Assembly (NCBI RefSeq): GCF_000012945.1
Contig: NC_007510.1
Span: forward strand, 2,914,001-2,978,000
Length of the DNA: 64,000 nucleotides
Direction of reading: 5' to 3'
Source: Burkholderia lata
GTDB lineage: Bacteria; Pseudomonadota; Gammaproteobacteria; Burkholderiales; Burkholderiaceae
The position numbers were made by a program, and so were the translations under genes. Positions within the stretch are counted from its first letter, which is position 1, and every line of letters begins with the position of its first letter. Below are positions 47,329 to 57,207 of this stretch, piece after piece. Below the pieces are notes generated by a model. That model had not been told where the DNA came from. It worked only from the letters and a program-made list of their open reading frames with translations, and made no database searches.

Positions 47329-47829
47329 ATGGCGAAAACCCTGTCGAAACCGGCCAGCGGCGCGCTTGCGCCCTGGCTCGGCATTTCGCTGATCGTGATC
47401 CTGTTCGACCAGCTGTCGAAGATCGCGATCCTGAAAACGTTCGTGTATGGCGCGCAGCACGAGCTGACGTCGTTCTTCAACCTCGTGCTGGTGTACAACC
47501 GCGGCGCCGCGTTCGGCTTCCTGTCGACCGCAGGCGGCTGGCAGCGCTGGGCGTTCACCGCGCTCGGCATCGCCGCGACGCTCGTGATCTGCTTCCTGCT
47601 GAAGCGTCACGGCCAGCAGCGGCTGTTCAGCCTGTCGCTCGCCATGATCCTCGGCGGCGCACTCGGCAACGTGATCGACCGGCTCGTCTACGGCCACGTG
47701 ATCGACTTCCTCGATTTCCATCTCGGCGCCTGGCACTTCCCGGCGTTCAACCTCGCCGATTCCGCGATCACGGTCGGCGCGGTGCTGCTGATCTACGACG
47801 AACTGCGTCGCGTGCGCGGCTCGCGCTAA
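47329..47829 (+). CDS. lspA: Lipoprotein signal peptidase II
   Basis: 166 residues, four membrane helices. Aspartyl protease of the inner membrane that cuts prolipoprotein signal peptides. [30 protein letters not shown] and [12 protein letters not shown] carry the two catalytic aspartates. The ATG at 47329 is 2 bases after the ileS stop; the start at 47269 inside ileS is not credible. Confidence 0.95.
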
Positions 47830-47896
47830 GCGCGCATACTCGGCGTCGACGGCCGGCTTCGCGCCGGCCGTTCCGTTTGACCCTTGGAGGCCTGAG

Positions 47897-49108
47897 TTGG
47901 CACACGCAGAACTCGCAGGAAAACACCTCGTTCTCGGCCTGACGGGCGGCATCGCCTGCTACAAGATCGCCGAGCTCACCCGGCTGCTCACGAAGGCCGG
48001 CGCGACCGTACAGGTCGCGATGACCGAAGCCGCTACCCAGTTCATCACGCCCGTCACGATGCAGGCGCTGTCGGGCCGGCCCGTCTACACGAGCCAGTGG
48101 GACGCGCGCGTCGACAACAACATGGCACACATCGACCTGTCGCGCGAAGCCGATGCAATCGTGATCGCGCCTGCGTCGACGGACTTCCTCGCGAAGCTCG
48201 CGCACGGATTCGCGGACGACCTGCTGTCGACGCTGTGCGTCGCGCGCGATTGCCCGCTGCTCGTCGTTCCCGCCATGAACCGCCAGATGTGGCAGAACCC
48301 GGCCACGCAGCGCAACGCAGCGCAACTGCGCGCGGACGGCGTGTCGGTGCTCGGCCCGGATTCGGGCGCGCAGGCCTGCGGCGAAGTCGGCGACGGCCGC
48401 ATGCTCGAACCCGAGGCGATCTACGAAGCGATCGTCGCGCACTTCGCGCCGAAGGTGCTCGCGCACCGGCGCGTGCTGATCACGGCCGGGCCGACGTTCG
48501 AACCGCTCGACCCGGTGCGCGGCCTCACGAACCGCTCGAGCGGCAAGATGGGCTTCGCGCTCGCGCGTGCCGCACAGCAAGCCGGCGCCGACGTGCATCT
48601 CGTCGCGGGGCCGGTGGCGCTCGACACGCCGTGGGGCGTCTACCGGCAGGACGTGCAGACGGCCCAGCAGATGTACGACGCGGTCATGCATGCTGTCGCC
48701 GATGCCGATATCTTCATTGCGGTCGCTGCGGTCGCCGACTGGCGCGCCGCCCAGCCGGCCGAGCACAAGATGAAGAAGACGGCCGACCACAAGGTGCCCG
48801 CGCTCGCGTTCGTCGAGAATCCCGACATCCTCGCGTCGGTCGCGGCGCTGCCCGATCCGCCGTTCTGCGTCGGGTTCGCGGCCGAAAGCGGCGACCTCGA
48901 CGTGCACGGCGACGAGAAGCGCAAGCGCAAGAACGTACCGTTGCTCGTCGGCAACCTCGGCCCGCTGACGTTCGGCCGCGACGACAACGAAGTCGTGCTG
49001 TTCGAAGCCGCCGGCCTCACGCGCCTGCCGCGTGCGCCGAAGGACGAACTCGCGCACACGCTCGTCGCGGAAATCGCGAAGCGCCTGCCCGACAACCGCC
49101 TGATCTGA
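47897..49108 (+). CDS. coaBC: Phosphopantothenoylcysteine synthetase/decarboxylase
   Basis: 403 residues, starting with TTG at 47897 preceded by TTGGAGG. The N-terminal CoaC flavodoxin-like domain has LGLTGGIACYKIAEL, APASTDFLAKLAHG and VPAMNRQMWQNPA (PxMNxxMW). The C-terminal CoaB synthetase has ITAGPTFEPLDPVRGLTNRSS and the conserved lysine in HKMKKTADHKV. Two consecutive steps of coenzyme A synthesis. Confidence 0.94.
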   Translation: MAHAELAGKHLVLGLTGGIACYKIAELTRLLTKAGATVQVAMTEAATQFITPVTMQALSGRPVYTSQWDARVDNNMAHIDLSREADAIVIAPASTDFLAKLAHGFADDLLSTLCVARDCPLLVVPAMNRQMWQNPATQRNAAQLRADGVSVLGPDSGAQACGEVGDGRMLEPEAIYEAIVAHFAPKVLAHRRVLITAGPTFEPLDPVRGLTNRSSGKMGFALARAAQQAGADVHLVAGPVALDTPWGVYRQDVQTAQQMYDAVMHAVADADIFIAVAAVADWRAAQPAEHKMKKTADHKVPALAFVENPDILASVAALPDPPFCVGFAAESGDLDVHGDEKRKRKNVPLLVGNLGPLTFGRDDNEVVLFEAAGLTRLPRAPKDELAHTLVAEIAKRLPDNRLI

Positions 49109-49162
49109 TCTCCCGCGCGGCAGCGTTGCTGCCGCGCCCTTCCCGCCCCATCCGACGACCGC

Positions 49163-49609
49163 ATGAAACTCGACCTGAAGATTCTCGACGCGCGCATGCG
49201 CGACTACCTGCCCGCCTATGCAACCACCGGCAGCGCGGGCCTCGACCTGCGTGCGTGCCTCGATGCACCGGTCACGCTGCAGCCGGGCGAAACGACGCTC
49301 GTGCCGACCGGCCTCGCGATCCACCTCGCTGACCCCGGCTACGCGGCGCTGATCCTGCCGCGCTCGGGCCTCGGCCACAAGCACGGCATCGTGCTCGGCA
49401 ACCTCGTCGGCCTGATCGATTCCGACTACCAGGGCCAGTTGATGATCTCGACGTGGAACCGCGGCCAGACCGAGTTCGTGCTGAATCCGTTCGAGCGGCT
49501 CGCCCAGCTCGTGATCGTGCCGGTCGTCCAGGCGCAGTTCAACATCGTCGACGACTTCGCGGAAAGCGATCGTGGCGACGGCGGCTTCGGCAGCACCGGC
49601 CGTCACTGA
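49163..49609 (+). CDS. dut: Deoxyuridine 5'-triphosphate nucleotidohydrolase
   Basis: 148 residues. Trimeric dUTPase motifs in order: [38 protein letters not shown] and [10 protein letters not shown] (motif 5 that closes the active site). Hydrolyses dUTP to dUMP to keep uracil out of DNA. Last gene of the run. Confidence 0.96.
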   Translation: MKLDLKILDARMRDYLPAYATTGSAGLDLRACLDAPVTLQPGETTLVPTGLAIHLADPGYAALILPRSGLGHKHGIVLGNLVGLIDSDYQGQLMISTWNRGQTEFVLNPFERLAQLVIVPVVQAQFNIVDDFAESDRGDGGFGSTGRH

Positions 49610-49616
49610 ACGGCGC

Positions 49617-49646
49617 AACAAAAAAGGGGCCTCGCGGCCCCTTTTT
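49617..49646. terminator. Bidirectional terminator between dut and the membrane protein gene
   Basis: Stem AAGGGGCC / GGCCCCTT with a TCGC loop, flanked by A and T runs, ending both convergent transcripts. Confidence 0.88.
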
Positions 49647-49660
49647 CTTTTCCTGCGCCG

Positions 49661-50431
49661 TCATTCCTCGACGGCTTGCGCGATCCGCACGGGTGTCAGG
49701 TCGCGCTGCCGCGATTGAGCCACGATCGCGTAGATCACCATCGCGACCAGCACGCCGAGCAGCACGGCCGACGAACCGATCGTGCCGAGCGCGAGGCCGC
49801 CCTTCGCAACCGGCTTCGTCAGCAGATCGCCGACCGTCGCGCCGAACGGGCGCGTGAGCACGAAAGCGGCCCAGAACAGCAGCACACCCGAGATCCGCGT
49901 GAAATAGTGCGCCAGCACGATCACCGCGAGCAGCCCGCCGATCAGCAACGCGCCGCCGCCGAAGCCGAGCCCGGAGCTGTCCGCGAGGAAGTCGCCGAGC
50001 GCGGTACCGAGCGTGTTGGAAAACAGGATCGCGATCCAGTACAGCAGCTCGACCTTGCGTGTGCGGATCAGGTCGACCGACAGCGATTCGCCGCTGAGGC
50101 GCCACACGGCGAAGATCGCCAGCAGGATCGCGACGAGGATCGACGAGCCGGTCGCATAGCCGAGGCCGAGCGTGCGGTCCATGAAGTCGGACATCGTCGT
50201 GCCGGCCGTGCTCGTCGCGACGATCACGGCCCAGTAGATCGCCGGGCGATAGCGTGTCGTCCTGAGCTGCGCGCCCAGCGTCACGAGAAAGAAGCCGAAC
50301 AGCAGGATGGAGCTCACCGCGTAGCCGACATTCAGCGTCATCGACAGCAGGTCGCCGCCGGTTTCGCCGAGCGTCGTCGCGCAGATCTTCATGATCCAGA
50401 ACGCGAGCGTGATTTCGGGAAGTTTGTTCAT
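49661..50431 (-). CDS. COG4705-type membrane protein with four GD repeats
   Basis: 256 residues, about eight hydrophobic segments. The motif [TA]xGDxL/TMSDF recurs at GETGGDLLSMTL, GTTMSDFMDRTLG, GTALGDFLADSSG and GATVGDLLTKP, always at the end of a helix, a fourfold pattern that suggests an internally duplicated transporter with acidic residues in the membrane. Matches the uncharacterised COG4705 membrane-anchored family. The N-terminus LPEITLAFWIMKI has no signal sequence. Substrate unknown. Convergent with dut. Confidence 0.8.
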   Translation of the reverse strand: MNKLPEITLAFWIMKICATTLGETGGDLLSMTLNVGYAVSSILLFGFFLVTLGAQLRTTRYRPAIYWAVIVATSTAGTTMSDFMDRTLGLGYATGSSILVAILLAIFAVWRLSGESLSVDLIRTRKVELLYWIAILFSNTLGTALGDFLADSSGLGFGGGALLIGGLLAVIVLAHYFTRISGVLLFWAAFVLTRPFGATVGDLLTKPVAKGGLALGTIGSSAVLLGVLVAMVIYAIVAQSRQRDLTPVRIAQAVEE

Positions 50432-50571
50432 TCGAACCCCTTTTGCAGGAAAGCGGCAGGCCGGCGCGGGCCGGCCTGCCTTGCAGACAGGATCGAATGT
50501 AGTCGCCGCGGGCTTAACGGAACCTTAGCGACGGGGAAGCGGCGTAGGCGGGGCAGGCCGCGCCGTGGCCA

Positions 50572-51978
50572 TCAACGCGCGTGCTGGTGCCGGTAATGCA
50601 GCGCGTACGCGAGCGTGAGCAGCACGGCGAACACGACGCCGACCACCATCGTCATCCGGAATTCCCGCGTGAACGCGGTCGTGAACAGGATCGCCGCGAC
50701 GAGTCCCGCACCGAGCAGGCTGCCGAACGGGTGTCCCCACATCCGGAACGCGAGCGCGGGGCCGCGATACCGCGAACGGAAGCGCAGGTGCGTGACGAAG
50801 ATCATCAGCCACGTGAACAGTGCACCGAACATCGCGATCGCCATCATCACGGTGAACGCGGTGTCGGGCGCGAGCGCGACCAGCACGGCCGCCACCGCGA
50901 CACCGCTCGTCGAGATCCACAGCGCCGCGCGCGGCACGCCGTTCGTGCCGAGCCGGCCGAACACCGCGGGCGCGAGCCGTGCGCGCGACAGGCTGAACAT
51001 CATCCGCGTCGTCACGTAAAGCTGGCTGTTCATCGCCGACAGCGCCGCGATCAGCAACACGAAGTTGATCACGCCTGCCGCGTAAGGCACGTGGGTCGCG
51101 GCCATGACCTTCACGAACGGGCTTTCGTCGGTACCGGCCTGCGTCCACGGCACGATCGCGAGCATCAGCGACAGCGTCAGCAGGTAGAACAGCACGAGCC
51201 GGAACACGGTCGAGCGGAACGCGCGCGTGACCGCGTGCTGCGGATCGCGCGCCTCGCCGGCCGCGATCGCGACGGCTTCGATGCTCATGTAACTGAAGAT
51301 CGCGACGATCACCGCGACCCAGGTGCCCCACGGCCCCTTCGGCATGAAGCCGCCGTGCGCGGTGTAGTTCGCGAAACCGACGCCCGATGCGGCCGGCGCC
51401 GACCACACGAGGTATGCGCCGAGCACGATGAACACGACGATCGCCGCAATCTTCAGCAGCGAGAACGCGTATTCGACTGTGCCGTACAGCGTGACGCTCG
51501 CGAGATTCACGGCGATCAGCAGCGCGGAGAAGCCGATCACCCAGTACCAGCCGGGCACGGCCGGGAACCAGTACTTCATGAACACGGCGATCGCGCTGAT
51601 CTCGGTGCCGATCGCGAACACGACCGCGAACCAGTACGCATAGCGCACCAGGAAGCCCGCCAGCGGGCCGACATAGTGCTCGGCATACGCGCCGAACGAG
51701 CCGGCCGTCGGATGCGCGACCGTCATTTCCGCCAGCGCGCCCATCAGCAGCAGCGCGATCAACGCGCCGATCGCGTAAGAAACCAGCACGCTCGGGCCGG
51801 CGAGCCCGATCGCGAACCCGCTGCCGAGGAACAGCCCCGTGCCGATCGCGCCGCCGATCGCGATCATCGCCATCTGCCCAGACGTCAGCGCATGGCGCAA
51901 ACCCTGTTCGCGCGCGACGATGTCGTCGAACGACCGTTGTTGTTGTGTCACTGCGTTGCCACTCCCCTGCACCACCAT
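50572..51978 (-). CDS. APC-superfamily amino acid permease
   Basis: 468 residues, 12 predicted membrane helices. Helix I carries IAIGGAIGTGLFLGSGFAIG, the unwound Gly-rich site of APC transporters, with EMTVAHPTAGSFGAYAEHYVG and the SYMSIEAVAIAAGEARDPQ block in helix VI. Close to the AAT group (GABA, Pro, aromatic amino acids), but the substrate cannot be fixed. A GTG 27 bases inside, preceded by AGGGGAG, is a strong alternative start (residue 10, VTQQQR). Confidence 0.87.
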   Translation of the reverse strand: MVVQGSGNAVTQQQRSFDDIVAREQGLRHALTSGQMAMIAIGGAIGTGLFLGSGFAIGLAGPSVLVSYAIGALIALLLMGALAEMTVAHPTAGSFGAYAEHYVGPLAGFLVRYAYWFAVVFAIGTEISAIAVFMKYWFPAVPGWYWVIGFSALLIAVNLASVTLYGTVEYAFSLLKIAAIVVFIVLGAYLVWSAPAASGVGFANYTAHGGFMPKGPWGTWVAVIVAIFSYMSIEAVAIAAGEARDPQHAVTRAFRSTVFRLVLFYLLTLSLMLAIVPWTQAGTDESPFVKVMAATHVPYAAGVINFVLLIAALSAMNSQLYVTTRMMFSLSRARLAPAVFGRLGTNGVPRAALWISTSGVAVAAVLVALAPDTAFTVMMAIAMFGALFTWLMIFVTHLRFRSRYRGPALAFRMWGHPFGSLLGAGLVAAILFTTAFTREFRMTMVVGVVFAVLLTLAYALHYRHQHAR

Positions 51979-52004
51979 CGCGCCGCCGGCGCCAGATAAA
52001 ACGA

Positions 52005-52032
52005 AACGGCGCGGAGAACTTCCCGCGCCGTT
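52005..52032 (-). terminator. Terminator after clpA
   Basis: Stem AACGGCGCGG / CCGCGCCGTT with an 8-base loop; on the minus strand it continues as TTTCGTTTTA, 23 bases past the clpA stop. Confidence 0.7.
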
Positions 52033-52054
52033 CGCATGAACAACGAATTATCGC

Positions 52055-54355
52055 TTATTCGACTTCGACCGCCTCTTCGTTCGGCTTGTGCGGCGGATTC
52101 GCCAGCTTGTCGAACGACAACTGCACCTTGTCGTTTTCGTCGACATCGACCGTCACGTGGCCGCCGTTGACGAGCTTGCCGAACAGCAGCTCGTCGGCCA
52201 GCGCGCGCCGGATCGTGTCCTGGATCAGTCGCTGCATCGGCCGCGCGCCCATCAGCGGGTCGAAGCCGTGCTTCGCGAGATGCTTGCGCAACGCGTCGGT
52301 GAAGAGCGCGTCGACCTTCTTCTCGTGCAGCTGTTCCTCGAGCTGGATCAGGAACTTGTCGACCACGCGCATGATGATTTCCTCATCGAGCGAGCGGAAG
52401 CTGATGATCGAATCCAGGCGGTTGCGGAACTCCGGCGTGAACAGACGCTTGATGTCGGTCATCTCGTCGCCCGTCTCGCGGCGCGTCGTGAAGCCGATCG
52501 TCGCCTTCTGCATCGACTCGGCGCCCGCGTTCGTCGTCATGATGATGATGACGTTGCGGAAATCCGCCTTGCGGCCGTTGTTGTCCGTCAGCGTGCCGTG
52601 GTCCATCACCTGCAGCAGCACGTTGAAGATGTCCGGATGCGCCTTCTCGATTTCGTCGAGCAGCAGCACGCAGTGCGGCTTCTTCGTGACGGCTTCGGTC
52701 AGCAGGCCACCCTGGTCGAACCCGACGTAGCCCGGCGGCGCGCCGATCAGGCGGCTCACCGCGTGACGCTCCATGTATTCCGACATGTCGAAGCGGATCA
52801 GCTCGATGCCGAGCGTGAACGCGAGCTGGCGCGCCACTTCGGTCTTGCCGACGCCCGTCGGGCCGGAGAACAGGAACGCACCGATCGGCTTGTCCATCTT
52901 GCCGAGGCCCGCGCGCGCCATCTTGATCGAGGCGGCCAGTGCGTCGATCGCCGGATCCTGGCCGAACACGACGCTCTTCAAGTCGCGATCGAGCGTCTGC
53001 AGCTTGCTGCGGTCGTCCTGCGACACGCTCTGCGGCGGCACACGCGCGATCTTCGAGATGATTTCCTCGATCTCGCTCTTGCCGATCGTCTTCTTCTGCT
53101 TCGACTTCGGCAGGATGCGCTGGGCGGCACCCGCTTCGTCGATCACGTCGATCGCCTTGTCGGGCAAGTGGCGGTCGGTGATGAAGCGCGCCGACAGTTC
53201 GGCCGCGGCCGACAGCGCACCCGACGAATACTTGACGCCGTGATGCTCCTCGAAGCGCGACTTCAGCCCACGCAGGATCGCGACCGTCTGCTCGACGGTC
53301 GGCTCCGTCACGTCGACCTTCTGGAAGCGCCGCGACAGCGCCGCATCCTTCTCGAAGATGCCGCGATATTCGGTGAACGTGGTCGCGCCGATGCACTTCA
53401 GCACGCCCGACGACAGCGCCGGCTTCAGCAGGTTCGACGCATCGAGCGTGCCGCCCGACGCGGCGCCCGCGCCGATCAGCGTATGGATTTCGTCGATGAA
53501 CAGGATCGCGTGCGGACGCTCCTTCAGCTCCTTCAGCACCGTCTTCAGACGTTGCTCGAAATCGCCGCGATACTTGGTGCCCGCGAGCAGCGCGCCCATG
53601 TCGAGCGAGTAGACCTGCGCGTTCGCGAGGATGTCCGGCACTTCGCCGCGCGTAATGCGATAGGCGAGCCCTTCCGCGATCGCGGTCTTGCCGACACCGG
53701 CCTCGCCGACGAGCAGCGGATTGTTCTTGCGGCGACGGCACAGCACCTGGACCACGCGCTCGACCTCGGGCTCGCGACCGATCAGCGGATCGATGCGGCC
53801 GTCCTTCGCCATCTGGTTCAGGTTCTGCGTGAATTGCGCGAGCGGCGTTTCCTTCTGCGCATTCGCGTCTTCGCTTTCCGCATTCGCATCGGCCGACTTC
53901 GCGGCTTCGCCGTTGTTCGTCTTCGCGATGCCGTGCGAAATGAAGTTCACGACATCGAGGCGCGTGACGCCCTGCTGCTGCAGGTAGTACACGGCGTGCG
54001 AATCCTTCTCGCCGAAGATCGCGACCAGCACATTCGCGCCGGTCACTTCCTTCTTGCCGTTCGACGTCGACTGGACGTGCATGATCGCGCGCTGGATCAC
54101 GCGCTGGAAACCCAGCGTCGGCTGGGTATCGACATCGTCGGTGCCCGGGACGGTAGGTGTGTTGTCGTGGATGAAATTGCGCAGGTTCTGACGCAAGTCC
54201 TCGATGTTTGCCGCGCACGCGCGCAACACCTCGGCTGCCGTCGGATTATCCAGCAGGGCCAGCAGCAAATGCTCGACCGTAATGAACTCATGGCGCGCCT
54301 GGCGTGCTTCCATGAACGCCATGTGCAGGCTGACTTCCAATTCCTGGGCAATCAT
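52055..54355 (-). CDS. clpA: ATP-dependent Clp protease ATP-binding subunit ClpA
   Basis: 766 residues from the ATG at 54353-54355 ([14 protein letters not shown]). N-terminal Clp repeats that bind ClpS, then two AAA+ modules with Walker [17 protein letters not shown] and [16 protein letters not shown]. The ClpP-contact loop is expected in the second module; the sequence ends in the acidic NEEAVEVE. Unfolds substrates for ClpP. Its ATG overlaps the clpS stop by 4 bases. Confidence 0.95.
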   Translation of the reverse strand: MIAQELEVSLHMAFMEARQARHEFITVEHLLLALLDNPTAAEVLRACAANIEDLRQNLRNFIHDNTPTVPGTDDVDTQPTLGFQRVIQRAIMHVQSTSNGKKEVTGANVLVAIFGEKDSHAVYYLQQQGVTRLDVVNFISHGIAKTNNGEAAKSADANAESEDANAQKETPLAQFTQNLNQMAKDGRIDPLIGREPEVERVVQVLCRRRKNNPLLVGEAGVGKTAIAEGLAYRITRGEVPDILANAQVYSLDMGALLAGTKYRGDFEQRLKTVLKELKERPHAILFIDEIHTLIGAGAASGGTLDASNLLKPALSSGVLKCIGATTFTEYRGIFEKDAALSRRFQKVDVTEPTVEQTVAILRGLKSRFEEHHGVKYSSGALSAAAELSARFITDRHLPDKAIDVIDEAGAAQRILPKSKQKKTIGKSEIEEIISKIARVPPQSVSQDDRSKLQTLDRDLKSVVFGQDPAIDALAASIKMARAGLGKMDKPIGAFLFSGPTGVGKTEVARQLAFTLGIELIRFDMSEYMERHAVSRLIGAPPGYVGFDQGGLLTEAVTKKPHCVLLLDEIEKAHPDIFNVLLQVMDHGTLTDNNGRKADFRNVIIIMTTNAGAESMQKATIGFTTRRETGDEMTDIKRLFTPEFRNRLDSIISFRSLDEEIIMRVVDKFLIQLEEQLHEKKVDALFTDALRKHLAKHGFDPLMGARPMQRLIQDTIRRALADELLFGKLVNGGHVTVDVDENDKVQLSFDKLANPPHKPNEEAVEVE

Positions 54356-54666
54356 GCTTCCTCCATCACGCACTGCAGCGGATGCCCGGCCTGCCGCGCA
54401 TGGGTAACGACTTGCTCAACCTTGGTCGACGCGATGTCCCGCGTATAGACCCCACAAACCCCTCGCCCTTCGCGATGGACCTTCAGCATGATCTGCGTGG
54501 CCGTCTCGCGATCCTTCTTGAAATACTCCTGGACCACCATCACGACGAACTCCATCGGCGTGAAGTCGTCGTTCAGCAGCACCACCTTGTACATCGAAGG
54601 CGGCTTGAGCTTCTGCTGCTTGCGTTCCAGGACGGTGCTGTCCTGCTTGTCCGGGATAATCGCCAT
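54352..54666 (-). CDS. clpS: ClpS adaptor
   Basis: 104 residues. The N-end-rule adaptor that hands destabilised N-termini to Clp[23 protein letters not shown] and [23 protein letters not shown] are the conserved peptide-binding pocket segments. Directly precedes and overlaps clpA. Confidence 0.95.
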   Translation of the reverse strand: MAIIPDKQDSTVLERKQQKLKPPSMYKVVLLNDDFTPMEFVVMVVQEYFKKDRETATQIMLKVHREGRGVCGVYTRDIASTKVEQVVTHARQAGHPLQCVMEEA

Positions 54667-55211
54667 ACACCCATTCTAAACAACTCGGACAGGCCCGCAA
54701 TCCTGCCATTACCCGACCGACCGGCCGGCGCCCTCCCCGGAATCCCGGAACACGCGATCTTCTTCGTGCCATACGAAAGCCGGCTGCGGTGCCGGCTTTC
54801 ACGCGTGGCGCGGAACACGAACCGTCAGGGGGAACGGCACCGAACGTCGTGTCCGCATCCAGTATCCCACAAGCCGGGACGACTCGAACGCGTGTCACTC
54901 GAGCCTGGTATATGAGCCGATTATGCGGCTTTTCAAGACCTCGCGCTTGGCCACGTGCTGCTAAGCAAAGCCGGAAAAACCCTGAAAATGGGTTCTTTAC
55001 AACGTCCCTCTAAACGTCTAAAAATTCCACTTGACACTCCAATAAAGAGCGCCAACAATCAAGCTGGCACTTTTTTCAATTTGCCAGTTGGCGAAATGAA
55101 AGAGGCCGAGGTGAGCTTGTGAGGGGGGAACGGCTGCGTTTTCAGGTCGTTTAGCTTTTCGAGCGTGCTCGTGGTAAGTAGCAGCGACTGTGTGACAGGG
55201 GAAGTAGGAAA
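54667..55211. other. Regulatory gap between clpS and the cold-shock gene
   Basis: 545 bases without a credible gene. It holds a hairpin AAAGCCGGC / GCCGGCTTT at about 54777-54799 that has only a short T run, a short inverted repeat AACCC/GGGTT at 54978-54994, the csp promoter at 55031-55059, and a long csp leader of about 145 bases. The first 300 bases show nothing recognisable beyond the clpS promoter area. Confidence 0.6.
55031..55059 (+). promoter_or_regulatory. Promoter of the cold-shock gene
   Basis: TTGACA (55031-55036), 17-base spacer, AACAAT (55054-55059). A start near 55066 leaves an RNA leader of about 145 bases, typical in length for cold-inducible csp mRNAs, where the leader structure controls translation. 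Confidence 0.65.
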
Positions 55212-55415
55212 ATGGCAACTGGTATCGTTAAGTGGTTCAACGACGCGAAGGGCTTCGGTTTCATCACTCCCGACGAGGGCGGTGAGGATCTGTTTGCGCA
55301 CTTCTCGGCTATCACCATGAATGGCTTCAAGACGCTGAAGGAAGGCCAGAAGGTGAGCTTTGACGTCGTTCAAGGACCGAAGGGCAAGCAAGCGTCGAAC
55401 ATCCAGGCCGCATAA
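55212..55415 (+). CDS. Cold-shock domain protein (CspA family)
   Basis: 67 residues, a single CSD beta-barrel. RNA-binding motifs RNP1 KGFGFITP and RNP2 DLFAHFSAI are intact, starting [13 protein letters not shown]. Acts as an RNA chaperone that melts structures in mRNA at low temperature or in growth transitions. AGGGGAAGTAGG upstream supplies the ribosome binding site. Whether it is cold-induced or constitutive is not visible. Confidence 0.93.
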   Translation: MATGIVKWFNDAKGFGFITPDEGGEDLFAHFSAITMNGFKTLKEGQKVSFDVVQGPKGKQASNIQAA

Positions 55416-55436
55416 GGCACCGGATATCAGACGAAG

Positions 55437-55469
55437 AAACCCGGCGCATGGTTTGCGCCGGGTTTCTTT
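55437..55469 (+). terminator. Terminator after the cold-shock gene
   Basis: Stem AAACCCGGCGCA / TGCGCCGGGTTT with a TGGTT loop, followed by CTTTATTT, 21 bases after the stop codon. Confidence 0.85.
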
Positions 55470-55474
55470 ATTTG

Positions 55475-55511
55475 AGGCCGGCCAATCGATTATCGATTGG
55501 CCGGCCTTTTC
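55475..55511. repeat. Long perfect palindrome (16-bp arms) after the csp terminator
   Basis: AGGCCGGCCAATCGAT and its exact complement at 55492-55507 are separated by a single T, followed by TTTT. Such a near loopless palindrome is unusual. It could be a backup terminator, a cruciform-forming site, or part of an end structure for the convergent multicopper oxidase transcript. Confidence 0.6.
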
Positions 55512-55599
55512 GTTCAATCCCGATAATTGAACACGTATTGTCTTGTCACGCGCGCAGATCAAATACTCATCCGGCGCGTGAAACATAATCGCCACTTCG

Positions 55600-57207
55600 T
55601 TACACGACCTTCAGCGTGCCCATCATGCCGAGATCCTCGTGTTCGAGAATGTGGCAATGAAACATGCGCTCACCCGGCATGTCTTGCGTGACGAGAATCG
55701 TCACGGTTTCACCGCTGCGCACGTTCACCGTATCGCGCCATGCGCGGAACGGTTCGCTCGTGCGCGAAGCGCCCGACGCGCGCTCGGTCACCTGGAACTG
55801 CGTGCCGTGCAGGTGGAACGGGTGATCCATGTCGGTGCCGTTGCGGATCGTCCAGCGCTCGACGTCGCCCCGGCGGCTCGTCAGCGTCGCGCGATGCGGC
55901 GCGTAGGTGTCGCCGTTGATCGTGAAGCGCATGCCCGCCGGACGGCCGTGCGCCGCGCCTTTCATCATCGCCTCCATGTCCATCTCTTCGCCGAACGCGA
56001 CTTCCTTATGCGCGACCGGTTCGCCCAGTGGCGGCACCGCGCGCAGGGTCGCCGGCAGCGCGCGGGCAGCGGCGGGCACGAATGCGACGTCAGCCAGGGC
56101 CAGCGCCGGATCGGGCGGCAGGCTGCCGTGTCCGTCATCGTGCGACATCGACATCTTTCGGCGGTCGTATTCGGCCGCCTGCAGCACGGCGCGCGACGCG
56201 CGATCGCCGGCACGCACCAGCAGCTCCGCCCGTTCGCCCGGCGCAATCAGCAGCGACGTGACGCGGCGCGGCGCGTCGAACAGCCCGCCGTCGGTGCCCG
56301 CGTGCTCGAACGCGCGGCCGTCGTCGAACGCGATGCGCAGGTAGCGCGCGCTGCATGCGTTCCACACGCGCCAGCGCTCGTCGCCCGCGACGTCGATCCG
56401 CGGCCGGCGTGCGCCGTTGACCAGCACGAACTGGCCCTCGCGGCCATTCATCCAGTCCATCATGTCGTTCGGTGCAATCGTGCCGTCGCGTGCAAGCTTC
56501 AGGTCCGACACGAACAGGTTGCGCTCGGGCCAGCCTGCCAGCGGATCGTCCGCGGCGCGCACGACGAACGGGCCGGCGAGCCCGCGGAAGACTTGCTCGG
56601 CCGTCATCATGTGCGGATGCGGGTGGTACCAGTAGGTACCGGCACTCCCCTTCGGCAACGTGAAGCGGTACACGCGCGACGCGCCGGGCGCGACGGGATC
56701 GGAAGGATTGCCGTCCTGGTCAGGCGGCACGGGCAGGCCGTGCCAGTGGATCGTCGACGGCTGCGGCAACTTGTTCACGAACTTGATCTCGACCGTGTCG
56801 CCCTCGCGCACGTCGATCAGCGGACCGACGACGGGGCCCTGCGTGCCCGCGCCGAACTGCCAGAACGTGGTCGGCCGTGCGCCGTGCAGCATCGGGCGCG
56901 CCACGGGCTGTGCCACCAGCGTGGCCCGGAACGTACCGGGCTCGCGGCTTTCGTTCGCGAGCGTGCGCAGCGCCGCAAGCGGCGCGCCGGCCGGCAGCGC
57001 GTCGGCGGCCGCGAGCGCGGCCGGTGCGGACTTGCCGTGCTGCCCATGACCCGCCATCCCTGACATGCCCGACATGCCGGGCATGTCGTCCATCGCGTCC
57101 ATGCCGGCCATGCCAGCGTGACCCGCATGCTGCGCCCACGCGGCGCGCGCGAACAGCGACGCGGCCGCGACACCGATGGCGCGCGACAGGAAGGTTCTCC
57201 GTATCAT
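55600..57207 (-). CDS. Tat-exported multicopper oxidase (CopA/PcoA-like)
   Basis: 535 residues from the ATG at 57205-57207 (GAGGA upstream). A twin-arginine leader starts MIRRTFLSRAIG and ends in AWA. The mature N-terminus has a Met/His-rich stretch (MAGMDAMDDMPGMSG). All copper ligands are present: HWHGLPVPPDQ, YWYHPHPHMM, HPFHLHGTQF and the C-terminal HCHILEHEDLGMMG with the type 1 copper Cys-His pair. Probably oxidises Cu(I) in the periplasm. No copB, sensor or efflux pump lies nearby. Confidence 0.9.
   Translation of the reverse strand: MIRRTFLSRAIGVAAASLFARAAWAQHAGHAGMAGMDAMDDMPGMSGMSGMAGHGQHGKSAPAALAAADALPAGAPLAALRTLANESREPGTFRATLVAQPVARPMLHGARPTTFWQFGAGTQGPVVGPLIDVREGDTVEIKFVNKLPQPSTIHWHGLPVPPDQDGNPSDPVAPGASRVYRFTLPKGSAGTYWYHPHPHMMTAEQVFRGLAGPFVVRAADDPLAGWPERNLFVSDLKLARDGTIAPNDMMDWMNGREGQFVLVNGARRPRIDVAGDERWRVWNACSARYLRIAFDDGRAFEHAGTDGGLFDAPRRVTSLLIAPGERAELLVRAGDRASRAVLQAAEYDRRKMSMSHDDGHGSLPPDPALALADVAFVPAAARALPATLRAVPPLGEPVAHKEVAFGEEMDMEAMMKGAAHGRPAGMRFTINGDTYAPHRATLTSRRGDVERWTIRNGTDMDHPFHLHGTQFQVTERASGASRTSEPFRAWRDTVNVRSGETVTILVTQDMPGERMFHCHILEHEDLGMMGTLKVV

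Noticed and set aside
47850..47870. Hairpin CGGCCGGC/GCCGGCCG between lspA and coaBC
   Set aside because: No T run of useful length and genes continue in the same direction; probably chance in GC-rich spacer.
54777..54800. Hairpin AAAGCCGGC/GCCGGCTTT in the clpS-csp gap
   Set aside because: Only three T after the stem and no gene ending nearby; not called as a terminator.
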